Below are positions 53,842-62,778 of a stretch of 64,000 nt of DNA, in pieces (the stretch's first letter is position 1; each line of letters starts with the position of its first letter). The DNA is from Clostridiales bacterium. GTDB taxonomy: Bacteria; Bacillota; Clostridia; Peptostreptococcales; Anaerovoracaceae. The notes beneath the pieces were generated by a model. It was not told where the DNA came from, made no database searches, and saw only the letters and a list, made by a program, of their open reading frames with translations. The translations under genes were made by a program, and so were the position numbers. The stretch spans positions 4,802,929 through 4,866,928 of the forward strand of contig CP042469.1 of assembly GCA_015243575.1 (NCBI GenBank). The letters run 5' to 3'.

Positions 53842-54914
53842 GACAGACGAAACGACATCCCCTTGCAATTTCGGTGATTTTACTTCTCTTTGCTTTTGGA
53901 TGCTTTTTTGCCGCAGCGTATGGCATTACAATTTTGATTTACCGCTGGACCGGCACTCCCACGGATTTTTGGGCGCATATTATTTCTGGCCTCGTTGGGA
54001 TTCTTTTAATCATCTGTGTGGCATCCATTTCCAGATTACTCGTCGGCAGGTATTCAAAACGTATCAAGCAGCATCAAGGCATTCAGAGTCAAATACTGAA
54101 CGCCATGACAAGAATTGCCCAGGGGGATTTCGACGTCTTTATCGATACCTGGGATGATGAGTTTCACCACAACGATATGGTGGAGGGAATCAATAAAATA
54201 GCGAAAGAGCTTGGCTCCATGGAACAGCTTCGTCAGGATTTTATTTCCAATGTATCCCATGAGATTCAGTCACCGCTGACTTCCATCAGCGGATTTGCCG
54301 CATTATTAAGAAAAGACACACTTACAGCTGAACAGAAAAATCACTATTTAAGTATCATTGAAACTGAAAGTAAACGGCTATCCGCCTTAAGTGACAATTT
54401 GATGAAACTATCGACGCTGGAAACCGGAGGGGAACCTCTATCCTTCACAGAATTCAGGCTCGACAAGCAGCTGGAGGAAGTCGCCTTGATGCTGGAGCCG
54501 CAATGGAGTGCCAAGCATATTGCGATGGAAGTGGATCTGGAAAGAGTGGCGATCCAGGGCGACGAAGGGTTACTATCTCAGGTTTGGGTGAATCTTCTCC
54601 ATAATGCCATAAAATTCACACCTGAGGGTGGGGTGATCCGGGTTAGTTTAACGTCCGATCAAACAAATGTGTGCTGCCGGATCACTGATACCGGTATCGG
54701 CATCGCGCCGGAAGACCAGATCCATATCTTTGAGCGCTTTTATAAAGTGGATAAATCCCGCGAGAGGGCTCTCGGCGGTAACGGGCTTGGGCTCTCCCTC
54801 GTCAAGAAAATTGTAGAATTGCATGATGGTCAGATTACTCCACAAAGCGAGATCGGCAAAGGCACAACCTTTACGATTACTTTGCAGAGGTTACATTCTG
54901 TTAAGGAGAACTGA
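53838..54914 (+). CDS. Sensor histidine kinase
   Basis: 358 residues from GTG 53838 overlapping the regulator stop. Two TM helices (about 9-32, 45-67) with a short loop, HAMP-like linker, H-box FISNVSHEIQSPLTSISGF, N-box NLLHNAIKFTPEGG, G1 ITDTGIGIAPED and G2 LGGNGLGLSLVKKI. Probably senses an envelope signal and works with the upstream regulator. Confidence 0.92.
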   Translation: MRQTKRHPLAISVILLLFAFGCFFAAAYGITILIYRWTGTPTDFWAHIISGLVGILLIICVASISRLLVGRYSKRIKQHQGIQSQILNAMTRIAQGDFDVFIDTWDDEFHHNDMVEGINKIAKELGSMEQLRQDFISNVSHEIQSPLTSISGFAALLRKDTLTAEQKNHYLSIIETESKRLSALSDNLMKLSTLETGGEPLSFTEFRLDKQLEEVALMLEPQWSAKHIAMEVDLERVAIQGDEGLLSQVWVNLLHNAIKFTPEGGVIRVSLTSDQTNVCCRITDTGIGIAPEDQIHIFERFYKVDKSRERALGGNGLGLSLVKKIVELHDGQITPQSEIGKGTTFTITLQRLHSVKEN

Positions 54915-54927
54915 ACTTTTATTTCCC

Positions 54928-54966
54928 GTTTACATTGTGTTTAAGTTCCATTTAACCTCTGTTTAA
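54928..54966 (+). promoter_or_regulatory. Four 11-bp spaced GTTTA-type repeats before the ABC gene
   Basis: GTTTA at 54928, 54939 and 54961, and ATTTA at 54950, each exactly 11 bp apart, 50-88 bp before the ABC ATPase start. A tandem array of this period is what dimers of OmpR/PhoB-type regulators bind. Confidence 0.65.
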
Positions 54967-55015
54967 ATTACTGCGATAAACTGATTTTAAAGTAAATAAA
55001 CAAGAGGTTATTTTT

Positions 55016-55960
55016 ATGTCTATGATTCAAGTAGAAGAATTAGTGAAACAATATGATAAAGCAAAATCACCTGCCGTCAAGGGAGTGAGTTTTGCAGTGA
55101 ATGAAGGAGAGTTTTTTGCTTTCCTCGGTCCCAATGGAGCAGGTAAGACCACAACCATTTCGATCCTTACCACCACGCTGGCCAAAACATCCGGCATCGT
55201 AAGGATTGCGGGCTATGATATTGAAAAGGAAGCAAAAAAAGTACGGGAAAAGGTTGGAATTATCTTTCAGAAGCCCAGCCTCGATCTGCAGCTATCAACG
55301 GAAGAAAATATCCGTTTTCATGCTTGCTTGTACGGGATGTACAGGTACAGTCCGAGCTTTCGCCTTATGCCCGCAGAATATAAAAACCGTGTTATGGAGC
55401 TCGCTGAGATTGTCGGTATTCAAGATGCCATATTTAAGCCAGTCAAAAAGATGTCAGGCGGCATGCAGCGTAAGCTGGAAATTATCCGCAGCCTGATGCA
55501 CACGCCAGATGTTTTGTTTCTTGATGAACCGACACAGGGTCTGGACGCGGTGAGCCGGAGAAGTCTATGGGAATACATTAACAATGTACGAAAACAAAAC
55601 GGAACAACGGTGTTTTTGACCACACACTATATCGACGAGGCTGAGAATGTTGACAAGGTATGCATTATCAATAAGGGACAGATCGCCAGCTGCTGTTCAC
55701 CAGAGGAAATGAAGAAGAGCTTGCTGCGCAAGGAAATTATTCTGGATGCCGATGACCAGGCGGGCTTGACGAGCGAACTTTCGGAACTGGGATTGTTCCA
55801 TAAAAAGGCCACTCATATCATCGTTCCTTATCAGGACAAAACGCCGCAGGAAATTATCTCCATGCTTAAAACCAAGCTGACGGTACTGGAAATTAAAGAG
55901 CCGTCGTTGGAGGACGCATATGTGGAATACATTAACAAGACGGGAGTTGGAGCAGCATGA
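55016..55960 (+). CDS. ABC transporter ATP-binding protein, DrrA/NodI type
   Basis: 314 residues. Walker A FLGPNGAGKTTTISIL, Q-loop KVGIIFQKPSL, signature KKMSGGMQRKLEIIRSL, Walker B VLFLDEPTQGLDAVSR and H-loop TTHYIDEAENVD, then a C-terminal domain. Powers the permease encoded next, with which it overlaps by four bases. Likely exports a drug or peptide; the GTTTA array suggests control by the upstream two-component pair. Confidence 0.92.
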   Translation: MSMIQVEELVKQYDKAKSPAVKGVSFAVNEGEFFAFLGPNGAGKTTTISILTTTLAKTSGIVRIAGYDIEKEAKKVREKVGIIFQKPSLDLQLSTEENIRFHACLYGMYRYSPSFRLMPAEYKNRVMELAEIVGIQDAIFKPVKKMSGGMQRKLEIIRSLMHTPDVLFLDEPTQGLDAVSRRSLWEYINNVRKQNGTTVFLTTHYIDEAENVDKVCIINKGQIASCCSPEEMKKSLLRKEIILDADDQAGLTSELSELGLFHKKATHIIVPYQDKTPQEIISMLKTKLTVLEIKEPSLEDAYVEYINKTGVGAA

Positions 55961-56781
55961 ATGAGATTGCAATGACAACAGGAAAAGGGAAATCAAGATT
56001 CGGGCGTGAAATCAACGCGATTATCACCATCGCACTAAGGGACATAACTCTTGCGATCCGGTCGCCCGTAACAATTATAATGAGCCTTGCCATGCCTTTG
56101 GTAATGATGGGAATGCTGGGTGGAAGCCTCGCCCAGAATATGGCGGGAGGGATCGGCTTCAATTACAGTAAATTTATGATGGTTGGTATGATGGTCAACA
56201 TGCTCTTTATGGTCACGACCACAGGAATGATGTCACTGGTGGAAGACCACACCACGGATTTTACGCAGGAGATGCTGGTTTCCCCAGTCTCACGCTATTC
56301 GATCGTGATCGGTAAAATTTTCGGCTCATCCTTTGGCGCGATTGTTAGCATGGCAGGAACATTAATCGTCGGAATCATCATGGGAATTACTCTGAATCCC
56401 GGACAGCTGCTGATGATTCTCATTTTGTCGCCGCTCATATGCCTTTCCGGGGGCGCGCTGGCCATGATCGTCATCGGACTCATCAAAAGCAACAAGACTG
56501 CCAATATTGCCGTGATGCTGATCACCATGCCGCAGATGTTTCTTTCCGGAGCGATCATTCCTATCAGCAACTCCAGCGGCATTCTATCTGTTTTAAGCCA
56601 TGCCATGCCAATGACTTACTGCCTTGACCTGGTTCGGGCGGTAGTCTACGCCGGAACGTCGGAATACGCCAGCGTCGTACTGTTCAATCCAGTGGTAAAC
56701 TTTATTGCCATTGCCGCTCTGACAGTGATTTGTTTGATTGTCGGTACGTTTCTTTTCGCTCGTTCAGAAAAAAGCAGATAA
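55957..56781 (+). CDS. ABC-2 type permease, DrrB type
   Basis: 274 residues with six hydrophobic helices; motifs SPVTIIMSLAMPLVMMGMLG, MMSLVEDHTTDFTQEMLVSP and FLSGAIIPISNSSGILSVLS are those of the daunorubicin-exporter-type permeases. The start overlaps the ATPase stop (ATGA). Confidence 0.9.
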   Translation: MNEIAMTTGKGKSRFGREINAIITIALRDITLAIRSPVTIIMSLAMPLVMMGMLGGSLAQNMAGGIGFNYSKFMMVGMMVNMLFMVTTTGMMSLVEDHTTDFTQEMLVSPVSRYSIVIGKIFGSSFGAIVSMAGTLIVGIIMGITLNPGQLLMILILSPLICLSGGALAMIVIGLIKSNKTANIAVMLITMPQMFLSGAIIPISNSSGILSVLSHAMPMTYCLDLVRAVVYAGTSEYASVVLFNPVVNFIAIAALTVICLIVGTFLFARSEKSR

Positions 56782-56913
56782 TACTAATTGAAGAAAGTGG
56801 CAGAGCTTATAGGGAAACAGGGAGCGAGGGACATCCTGATTAAATCTGCACAGCCCTGAACATAATTTGAAATAAAGGAAAAGAAAAACGTGAAAAATAG
56901 GAGGACATAAAAA

Positions 56914-58935
56914 TTGAGCGTATTAACAATCATATTATTATTAATGCTGGGACTCCTGATTTCCAATATTGTTGGGCATTATATTCCGTTCATTCCCACA
57001 GCCCTGACGCAAATTGTATTTGGGGTAATCATAGCTTCGGCTATAGGGTACTATACTTTTGAAATAGATGCGGAATGGTTTTTATTATTGTTCGTAGCCC
57101 CTCTTTTGTATAACGACGGACGATATTTCTCCCGAGAAGAGTTATGGGGGATGAAGTCTCAAATCTTTGGCAATGCTTTTATTCTTGTTATACTGACTAC
57201 TGTACTTTGCGGTTATGTTATAAACTGGCTTATCCCTGCTATCCCAATGGCTGCCTGTCTGGCTTTGGCGGCTATTCTCTCGCCTACGGATCCTGTAGCT
57301 GTTAATGGGATTGCCAAGAGAATCAGAGTACCGGAAAAGGTGATGGCCTTGGTGCGGGGAGAATCTTTAATCAATGATGCTTCGGGACTTATCGCCTTCA
57401 AATATGCCATTGCAGCAGCGGCCACAGGATATTTTTCACTTCGGGAGGCAATATGGGATTTTTCTTATCACTTCCTGATTGGAGCTGCAGCTGGGTTGCT
57501 CCTTGGGCTCCTGATAACCTTTATACGGTTTGGGCTACGCAATAAAGGGATAAATGATCCGGTTTTCCATTCGCTGCTGCAGATACTCACTCCGTTTGCT
57601 GTATTTATCATTACTGAGGATATTCTGCATGCATCAGGCGTTATCGCTGTCGTTGCTGCAGGAATCATTCACTCGATCATCAGAGAACATACAGAAACCC
57701 ATATGGCGGAAGAGCAGCTGCTCACAGAAAATACATGGTCTATCGTTTTATTTGTCCTGAATGGATTCGTATTCCTGTTATTAGGGATGAATATTCCCTC
57801 GGCTATGTTTGAGATCCTTTCAAGTCCCGACATCGGTAATTGGCTGGTCTTCGGCTATGTGGCAATCATAGGGCTTACTATCCTTGCCATTCGATTCGTC
57901 TGGTCCTTAATGAACGGAGTTTATCGGTATTATTTCAGGAAAAAGAACGGTGCTGAAAAGCCGGAAATAAAGGCAATCCTGATTACAACACTCGCTGGTG
58001 TGCGAGGTACGGTGACCATGGCTGGTGTTCTCACTGTGCCAGCTTTTCTGGGAAACGGAGAATTATTTCCGGCACGTTCCCTTATCATTTTTATTGCCGC
58101 AGGTGTAATTCTTTTGCTATTAATTCTGGCGACAGTGTTTTTGCCGCTGATCTGTAAAGGTGAGGCGATGATAGAAGGGACAGGTAAACAGACTGATTTA
58201 TATCGGGCTAAAAATAAACTTCTGATGTCGGCAATTGATAAGATAAGAGCCGAAACAAATGCAGAAAATGAATTCGCGGCCGCCATACTGATCGGCGAAT
58301 ACAATAATAGCTTTCAGATGAACCTTTCAGAGCAGGAAGCCGATGAACATTATAACAGGAAGATCGCGGAGGCACGCCTGCTGGCGTTGAACCTGCAGAG
58401 AAAGTATATCAAAAGTCTTTTATCCAGTGGTGATATTGATGTAACAATTTTCGATGTCCTGACCAAATATCTTGATTATCGGGAAGAAACACTGAACTTT
58501 CATTCCAGTTGGGGAACCAAGGTTTTCTTGAAAAGAGCCATTCGTGATTTCAGCCGCTTGAGAGGAAAACCGCGAAGAATACACGACACTACTTTCAATG
58601 ATCTGCATCTGATCAGGGATCTCCAGACGAGAGCTATGGAGGCAGCTGTTTCGGGTTTGAAGGAACATGTGGAGGCACAGGGCCAGTCGGATTATATTTA
58701 TGCGGTTATTCTGGAATATGAAAAAATATTGCCAAGGTTTAAGCGTAACAATGATAGGGATCATGAAAAACTCGAAGGGCAAATGGAAGAATTGAGGCTT
58801 AAGGTATTGGATGCGGAGCGTTCAGAATTGCACAGAATGTATGAAGTCGGAGAAATCAGCGCAGATCAGGAGAAAAAACTGCGGAGATTTACAAACTATA
58901 TTGAAAGCATTGTCTTATATGAGCATTATGAGTAA
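56914..58935 (+). CDS. Na+/H+ antiporter, CPA1/NhaP family
   Basis: 673 residues. Twelve-helix antiporter domain (1-420) with the family motifs LSPTDPVAVNGIAKR and GESLINDASGLIAF (catalytic Asp), then a cytosolic, charged helical tail of about 240 residues likely regulatory. Starts at TTG 56914, with GGAGG nine bases upstream. Extrudes Na+ or K+ for H+. A single gene between the ABC module and the DUF422-like gene. Confidence 0.9.
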   Translation: MSVLTIILLLMLGLLISNIVGHYIPFIPTALTQIVFGVIIASAIGYYTFEIDAEWFLLLFVAPLLYNDGRYFSREELWGMKSQIFGNAFILVILTTVLCGYVINWLIPAIPMAACLALAAILSPTDPVAVNGIAKRIRVPEKVMALVRGESLINDASGLIAFKYAIAAAATGYFSLREAIWDFSYHFLIGAAAGLLLGLLITFIRFGLRNKGINDPVFHSLLQILTPFAVFIITEDILHASGVIAVVAAGIIHSIIREHTETHMAEEQLLTENTWSIVLFVLNGFVFLLLGMNIPSAMFEILSSPDIGNWLVFGYVAIIGLTILAIRFVWSLMNGVYRYYFRKKNGAEKPEIKAILITTLAGVRGTVTMAGVLTVPAFLGNGELFPARSLIIFIAAGVILLLLILATVFLPLICKGEAMIEGTGKQTDLYRAKNKLLMSAIDKIRAETNAENEFAAAILIGEYNNSFQMNLSEQEADEHYNRKIAEARLLALNLQRKYIKSLLSSGDIDVTIFDVLTKYLDYREETLNFHSSWGTKVFLKRAIRDFSRLRGKPRRIHDTTFNDLHLIRDLQTRAMEAAVSGLKEHVEAQGQSDYIYAVILEYEKILPRFKRNNDRDHEKLEGQMEELRLKVLDAERSELHRMYEVGEISADQEKKLRRFTNYIESIVLYEHYE

Positions 58936-58954
58936 CGGTTAAGACTTTGATGCA

Positions 58955-59030
58955 GGGGAGTATTTTCTGATGAAGAAGATACTCCCGCTATTATATTCCC
59001 ATTTTTAGGGAATGAAATGAAAAGAATGAA
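58955..59030 (+). repeat. Two-copy hairpin leader, copy B
   Basis: GGGAGTATTTTCT, then GAAGATACTCCC, then CCCATTTTTAGGGA and an A/G-rich GAATG. Here the first two blocks pair well (GGGAGTAT with ATACTCCC). Same order as at 26405-26480. It follows the antiporter gene and may terminate it. Confidence 0.55.
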
Positions 59031-59042
59031 GAAAATATAGCC

Positions 59043-60029
59043 TTAGCCTTTTCGAGGTGCTTGATTTTTTGGAATAGCTTTTTTACTCAAGATATAAATT
59101 CCAAACCAGCCCAGCAATAATAACACCTGTGCCAGGACAACAAGCCATAATACCTGCGTGTACCCACCAATAATGCAAAACAAGGTGTTAACCAGAGGAA
59201 AACCCAGGAACGTAAACATGATAGGAAAATCTTTTTTGTAATTCAAAGAGCTAACTACCCTATGATCCCAGAACTTAACGAAGGCTAACACTAAAACTCC
59301 CGTTGTAATTACAGAAAGTGCAATCAACATTACCCATTGCATATTAGAAGTTCTGGGGAAAAATGGTCCCATATAATTAAAGAAATTGGATAGAGGGGAA
59401 ACCAAACAAACGAGAGAAAGAATGGAAGCCAATATCGGATATGAATAACCAACTAGATTACTGTAGCCTTTCTTTTTATGCCACCATTCGCCGATTAAAA
59501 TAAAGGCAGTCCAGTATCCTGCTATATAGATCCATCCTGTAAAATTCATGACTGGCTCCCCATATATTACAGGTTCACCAGGGATCGGGTAATAACTCCA
59601 CCTGCCAATGATTCCTTCTGTAGTTTGAAAAATCTGTTTTACTGCAACTGGATCCAATGAAAAGTCAAAAATCATAGCACTAAGCCCAGTAATGAATGGT
59701 TTCGTCCATGACGGTATATTTATCGTCTTCAAAACACGTAACGTTGAGTAAACAATAAGAAACTCGATAATTGGAACAGTTAAGGGTATATTGAATATCA
59801 TTAGGATACTGCGCCCATATGCATAAAAACCTTCATTTCCCATAAGTCCCATAGATACCGCAACATTTTCAAAGAGTGCGGCGTAGAAAAAGACAAAGCC
59901 TATGAATTGCATTAATACGATCTTTGGACGCTCTTCGTTATTAATGATATAAAAAATCATTAACGTGGCAATTATTAAAACTAAAATATCTTGAATAAGC
60001 CATACAGGAACTAATGTTATATTTCCCAT
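59043..60029 (-). CDS. Membrane protein, DUF422/CruF-like
   Basis: 328 residues, about nine hydrophobic helices. The segment IFDFSLDPVAVKQI followed by GRWSYYPIPG and MNFTGWIYIAGYW is like the DPVA and NF-GW motifs of carotenoid-biosynthesis DUF422/CruF proteins (bisanhydrobacterioruberin hydratase type). The N-terminus is not conserved with them. Assignment is by motif only; the actual activity in an anaerobe is open. AGGAGG precedes the ATG. Divergent from the TetR gene at 60239. Confidence 0.6.
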   Translation of the reverse strand: MGNITLVPVWLIQDILVLIIATLMIFYIINNEERPKIVLMQFIGFVFFYAALFENVAVSMGLMGNEGFYAYGRSILMIFNIPLTVPIIEFLIVYSTLRVLKTINIPSWTKPFITGLSAMIFDFSLDPVAVKQIFQTTEGIIGRWSYYPIPGEPVIYGEPVMNFTGWIYIAGYWTAFILIGEWWHKKKGYSNLVGYSYPILASILSLVCLVSPLSNFFNYMGPFFPRTSNMQWVMLIALSVITTGVLVLAFVKFWDHRVVSSLNYKKDFPIMFTFLGFPLVNTLFCIIGGYTQVLWLVVLAQVLLLLGWFGIYILSKKAIPKNQAPRKG

Positions 60030-60238
60030 TGTTTGTACCTCCTCAATAAATCAAATAAAATTTCTGTATTTTTCAAAATTTTTTAACCTCCATTTAAAAT
60101 TATATTTGTGTTGAACTTTTAAATATATTATAATTACAAAGTGATACTTAATCAACAGCCAGTTCGATAACATTACGTTCGATATCTTACAAATAAGATA
60201 AGAGTTGTTCGTTTAATGAATTATTTAGGGAGGGTATT

Positions 60239-60805
60239 ATGGCACACGAAAAGGAAGACCATCGAGTGAGATATACAAAGATGGTTATCAAAAACAGTTT
60301 ATTGGAACTTTTGAAAGAGCATCCTATCAGCAAAGTTACAGTGACGGATATATGCAAGAAAGCAAATATTAATCGCAATACTTTTTATTCACATTATGCG
60401 AATCAGTTTGAACTTCTATCAAATATTGAAGATGAGTTATATGAAGAAATCAGACAGGTTGTGGGATATACTATGAACCATGAAGCTTCTGGAAAACTAT
60501 CATATGAAATTTGCAAGTATATAAAAGCAAATAGCAGTATATGTGAAGTATTATTTTCTGAGAATGGGAATCAAGAATTATTAGAACGTATTCTTTATAT
60601 CAGCCATGATTTTAATATTGAAAAATGGAAGAAGGAAGAAAAACATATCGATCAAAAGTTATTCGATAATTGGTATACCTTTACCGCATATGGCAGTATA
60701 GCCGTGATAAAAAAGTGGGTCAAGAGTGGTATGAAGGAAAGTCCCAGTAAAATTGCTGCTTTCATTGATAAAGCGACAGAAGCAGTATCGAAAGATTTTT
60801 ACTAA
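60239..60805 (+). CDS. TetR/AcrR family transcriptional regulator
   Basis: 188 residues. N-terminal HTH HPISKVTVTDICKKANINRN with TFYSHYANQFELL is the TetR pattern, then a helical C-terminal domain of the TetR_C_7-like kind. GGGAGGG lies upstream of the ATG. Probably controls the divergent DUF422-like gene; GTTCGATA occurs twice between them (about 60163 and 60179), a possible operator. Confidence 0.87.
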   Translation: MAHEKEDHRVRYTKMVIKNSLLELLKEHPISKVTVTDICKKANINRNTFYSHYANQFELLSNIEDELYEEIRQVVGYTMNHEASGKLSYEICKYIKANSSICEVLFSENGNQELLERILYISHDFNIEKWKKEEKHIDQKLFDNWYTFTAYGSIAVIKKWVKSGMKESPSKIAAFIDKATEAVSKDFY

Positions 60806-60840
60806 TGCGCCATTGTTATAAATACTGGAGGAAAGCAATT

Positions 60841-60999
60841 ATGTTCCAATTATTTAAGAAGAAACCGTCTAACCTTGACCCGACAATTGTGAAGGTATTG
60901 GAAGCAAAACGGTGCGGTGAATGCAGGCATAACTGCAAACTGTCTGCACCGAGATGCGGGAAGGGAAAGCGGCAAGCAGCAGAAATTATTGGGAAATAG
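60841..60999 (+). CDS. Small four-Cys protein
   Basis: 52 residues from ATG 60841 (GGAGG eight bases upstream). MFQLFKKKPSNLD is followed by CGECRHNCKLSAPRCGKGKR, i.e. C-x2-C-x3-C-x6-C, then a short helix. It may bind zinc or an iron-sulfur cluster. Not recognised as a named family; it follows the TetR gene by 35 bp and is probably cotranscribed. Similar small Cys proteins occur next to MarR/PadR/TetR regulators in Clostridia. Confidence 0.65.
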   Translation: MFQLFKKKPSNLDPTIVKVLEAKRCGECRHNCKLSAPRCGKGKRQAAEIIGK

Positions 61000-61030
61000 G
61001 GAGCTAATGATACTGCTTTCAATGATCTGC

Positions 61031-61963
61031 TCACTGCTCTGTAATTAGGCTTTCTACTTCGTAAAGCCGTGGTGTGCTTACCCCGTGCTTTCTGGCTTCT
61101 GATAGAACTTCCTGTACAGCATAGCCAACTTTATAGTGGTTATGGGACTGAAGTTCATAGGGCATGCTTTTAGGTGAATAAACAAGGTTACTCATAAGAA
61201 ATCCAACAACTCTCGGTGGCAGGCTGCTCAACACTTTTATCATGACATCAAGTTTGATGCTTTTTGCTTTCAAGACAGGTACCATTTCTTTTATATTACG
61301 AGCAAATCCAGCGAGCGCTTCAGGCGATGAAATTACTTTTTTAAAACTGCCGCTTTTTAGTACTTCGACTTCCATTGCAGCATTTGAGATATAGTGATTC
61401 ATGAGCCAACTTTGAAAATCCCTATGAACTACAATTTTGAAGCCCGCCCCAGTAAAAAGCTTGTGAACCTCTAAATCTCTTCTGGTAGGCTCGGATTCAA
61501 ATGTCCCGAAATGAACTGTCTTGTAAAGCCCCCCGTAAAGGGTGTTTCCTTCAAATCCACCGCCACAACCGGGGAAGCCCCAAACAACTTGACTCAGTGG
61601 AAGCGGATGAACGGATTTTTGTATGTCGTGCCAAAAGTTACCGATCAATAGAACCGTTGCATTTCCAACTCGTGGCGCAATGTACTTTACCACACTTGAT
61701 ACTTGCTCGGGATTGGCACTCACAAAAATGAGGTCATAGTCATGATGTTCCGCTATTTCTTCATGTGTTACAATAGGCCATTTTTCTTTGACCAGTCGAT
61801 CTTTTTTGCTTCTCCTTGTATCCAATATTTCTAAGTTTACTTGTGAGCCATATTGAGCCTTCCTACCTTCACGAACGTAAAACTCAACGGTATGGCCTGC
61901 ATCCTCAAACGCCCAAGCGTACTGCGTTCCAATAGCACCGCGACCAATAAAAAGTATTTTCAT
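61031..61963 (-). CDS. Ketopantoate reductase family (ApbA/PanE) oxidoreductase
   Basis: 310 residues. N-terminal NADP-binding ILFIGRGAIGTQYAWAF (G-x-G-x-x-G) and LIFVSANPEQVSSVVKYIAP; helical C-terminal domain with the catalytic-Lys-type region AMEVEVLKSG and no obvious TRAP of pantoate ligands. The family reduces ketopantoate, but many members act on other 2-oxo acids, so panE is not assigned. Divergent from the TetR gene at 62121. A decayed relative lies at 24849-25560. Confidence 0.82.
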   Translation of the reverse strand: MKILFIGRGAIGTQYAWAFEDAGHTVEFYVREGRKAQYGSQVNLEILDTRRSKKDRLVKEKWPIVTHEEIAEHHDYDLIFVSANPEQVSSVVKYIAPRVGNATVLLIGNFWHDIQKSVHPLPLSQVVWGFPGCGGGFEGNTLYGGLYKTVHFGTFESEPTRRDLEVHKLFTGAGFKIVVHRDFQSWLMNHYISNAAMEVEVLKSGSFKKVISSPEALAGFARNIKEMVPVLKAKSIKLDVMIKVLSSLPPRVVGFLMSNLVYSPKSMPYELQSHNHYKVGYAVQEVLSEARKHGVSTPRLYEVESLITEQ

Positions 61964-62120
61964 AAAGCATCCTCCTGAATAATCACGTGTTGACTTTTCA
62001 ACATGTGTTTGATATTCTTAGCATACCGATTTATGGAGAGAAATTCAATCGTTACATTTGTACCAAGTGTTGATAACTCAACATATTTCATTAATTTGTT
62101 GAATATCTGGAGGCGACTTT

Positions 62121-62675
62121 GTGGATAGAAGAATACAAAAAACAAGACAGTTGATTATGAATACCTTCATTGAGCTTTTGGCTGAAAAAGGATTTGAAAA
62201 AATAACCATCCGTGATATTGCCGAACGGGCAAACATAAACCGAGGGACTGTTTATCTACATTTTGTGGACAAATTTGACTTGCTTGACAAGTGCATTGAA
62301 ACATATGTTGCGCTGCTGCTAAATCACTGTGCCAATCAAGCTGACACCAATTTAAACGCAGGCGCATTTCAAAGCGTCTTTGAATATTTGGAGGAAAATT
62401 TCACAGTTTACAAGTTGCTTCTCAGCAATGAGGGATTTGGATTTTTCCGCCGCCGCTTGTATGATATCATTGCGCAAACGGTGACCGAGGTTGTCGGTAT
62501 CAAGTCAGAAAACCAAGCGTTTTCAAATGGTGTAACCACTCATTTTTTAACTTCTGGATTTATTGGGGTATTGGAATGGTGGATCAATCATTCTATGCCC
62601 TGCAATGTTAAGGAAATCACAGAGCAGCTTATGTTTTTGCTGGAACCATACACGAAGCACCTTGTATCGAGCTAA
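62121..62675 (+). CDS. TetR/AcrR family transcriptional regulator
   Basis: 184 residues from GTG 62121 (GGAGGC six bases upstream). TetR HTH: FEKITIRDIAERANINRGTV with YLHFVDKFDLLDKC. The C-terminal domain is of the TetR_C_7-like kind, similar in layout to the regulator at 60239. Probably regulates the divergent oxidoreductase gene; the intergenic 155 bp contains the palindromic AACACGTGTT-type arms CACGTGTTGA and TCAACATGTG near 61983-62010. Confidence 0.88.
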   Translation: MDRRIQKTRQLIMNTFIELLAEKGFEKITIRDIAERANINRGTVYLHFVDKFDLLDKCIETYVALLLNHCANQADTNLNAGAFQSVFEYLEENFTVYKLLLSNEGFGFFRRRLYDIIAQTVTEVVGIKSENQAFSNGVTTHFLTSGFIGVLEWWINHSMPCNVKEITEQLMFLLEPYTKHLVSS

Positions 62676-62778
62676 CCTAATTTGCCGATAAAATCTTACT
62701 ATTGGCTAGGGTTGAAGATTTATTTGGAAATCAATTTGATTTGTTTCAGTCAGAGAATAAGAAAAGGTGAGGATAAAG

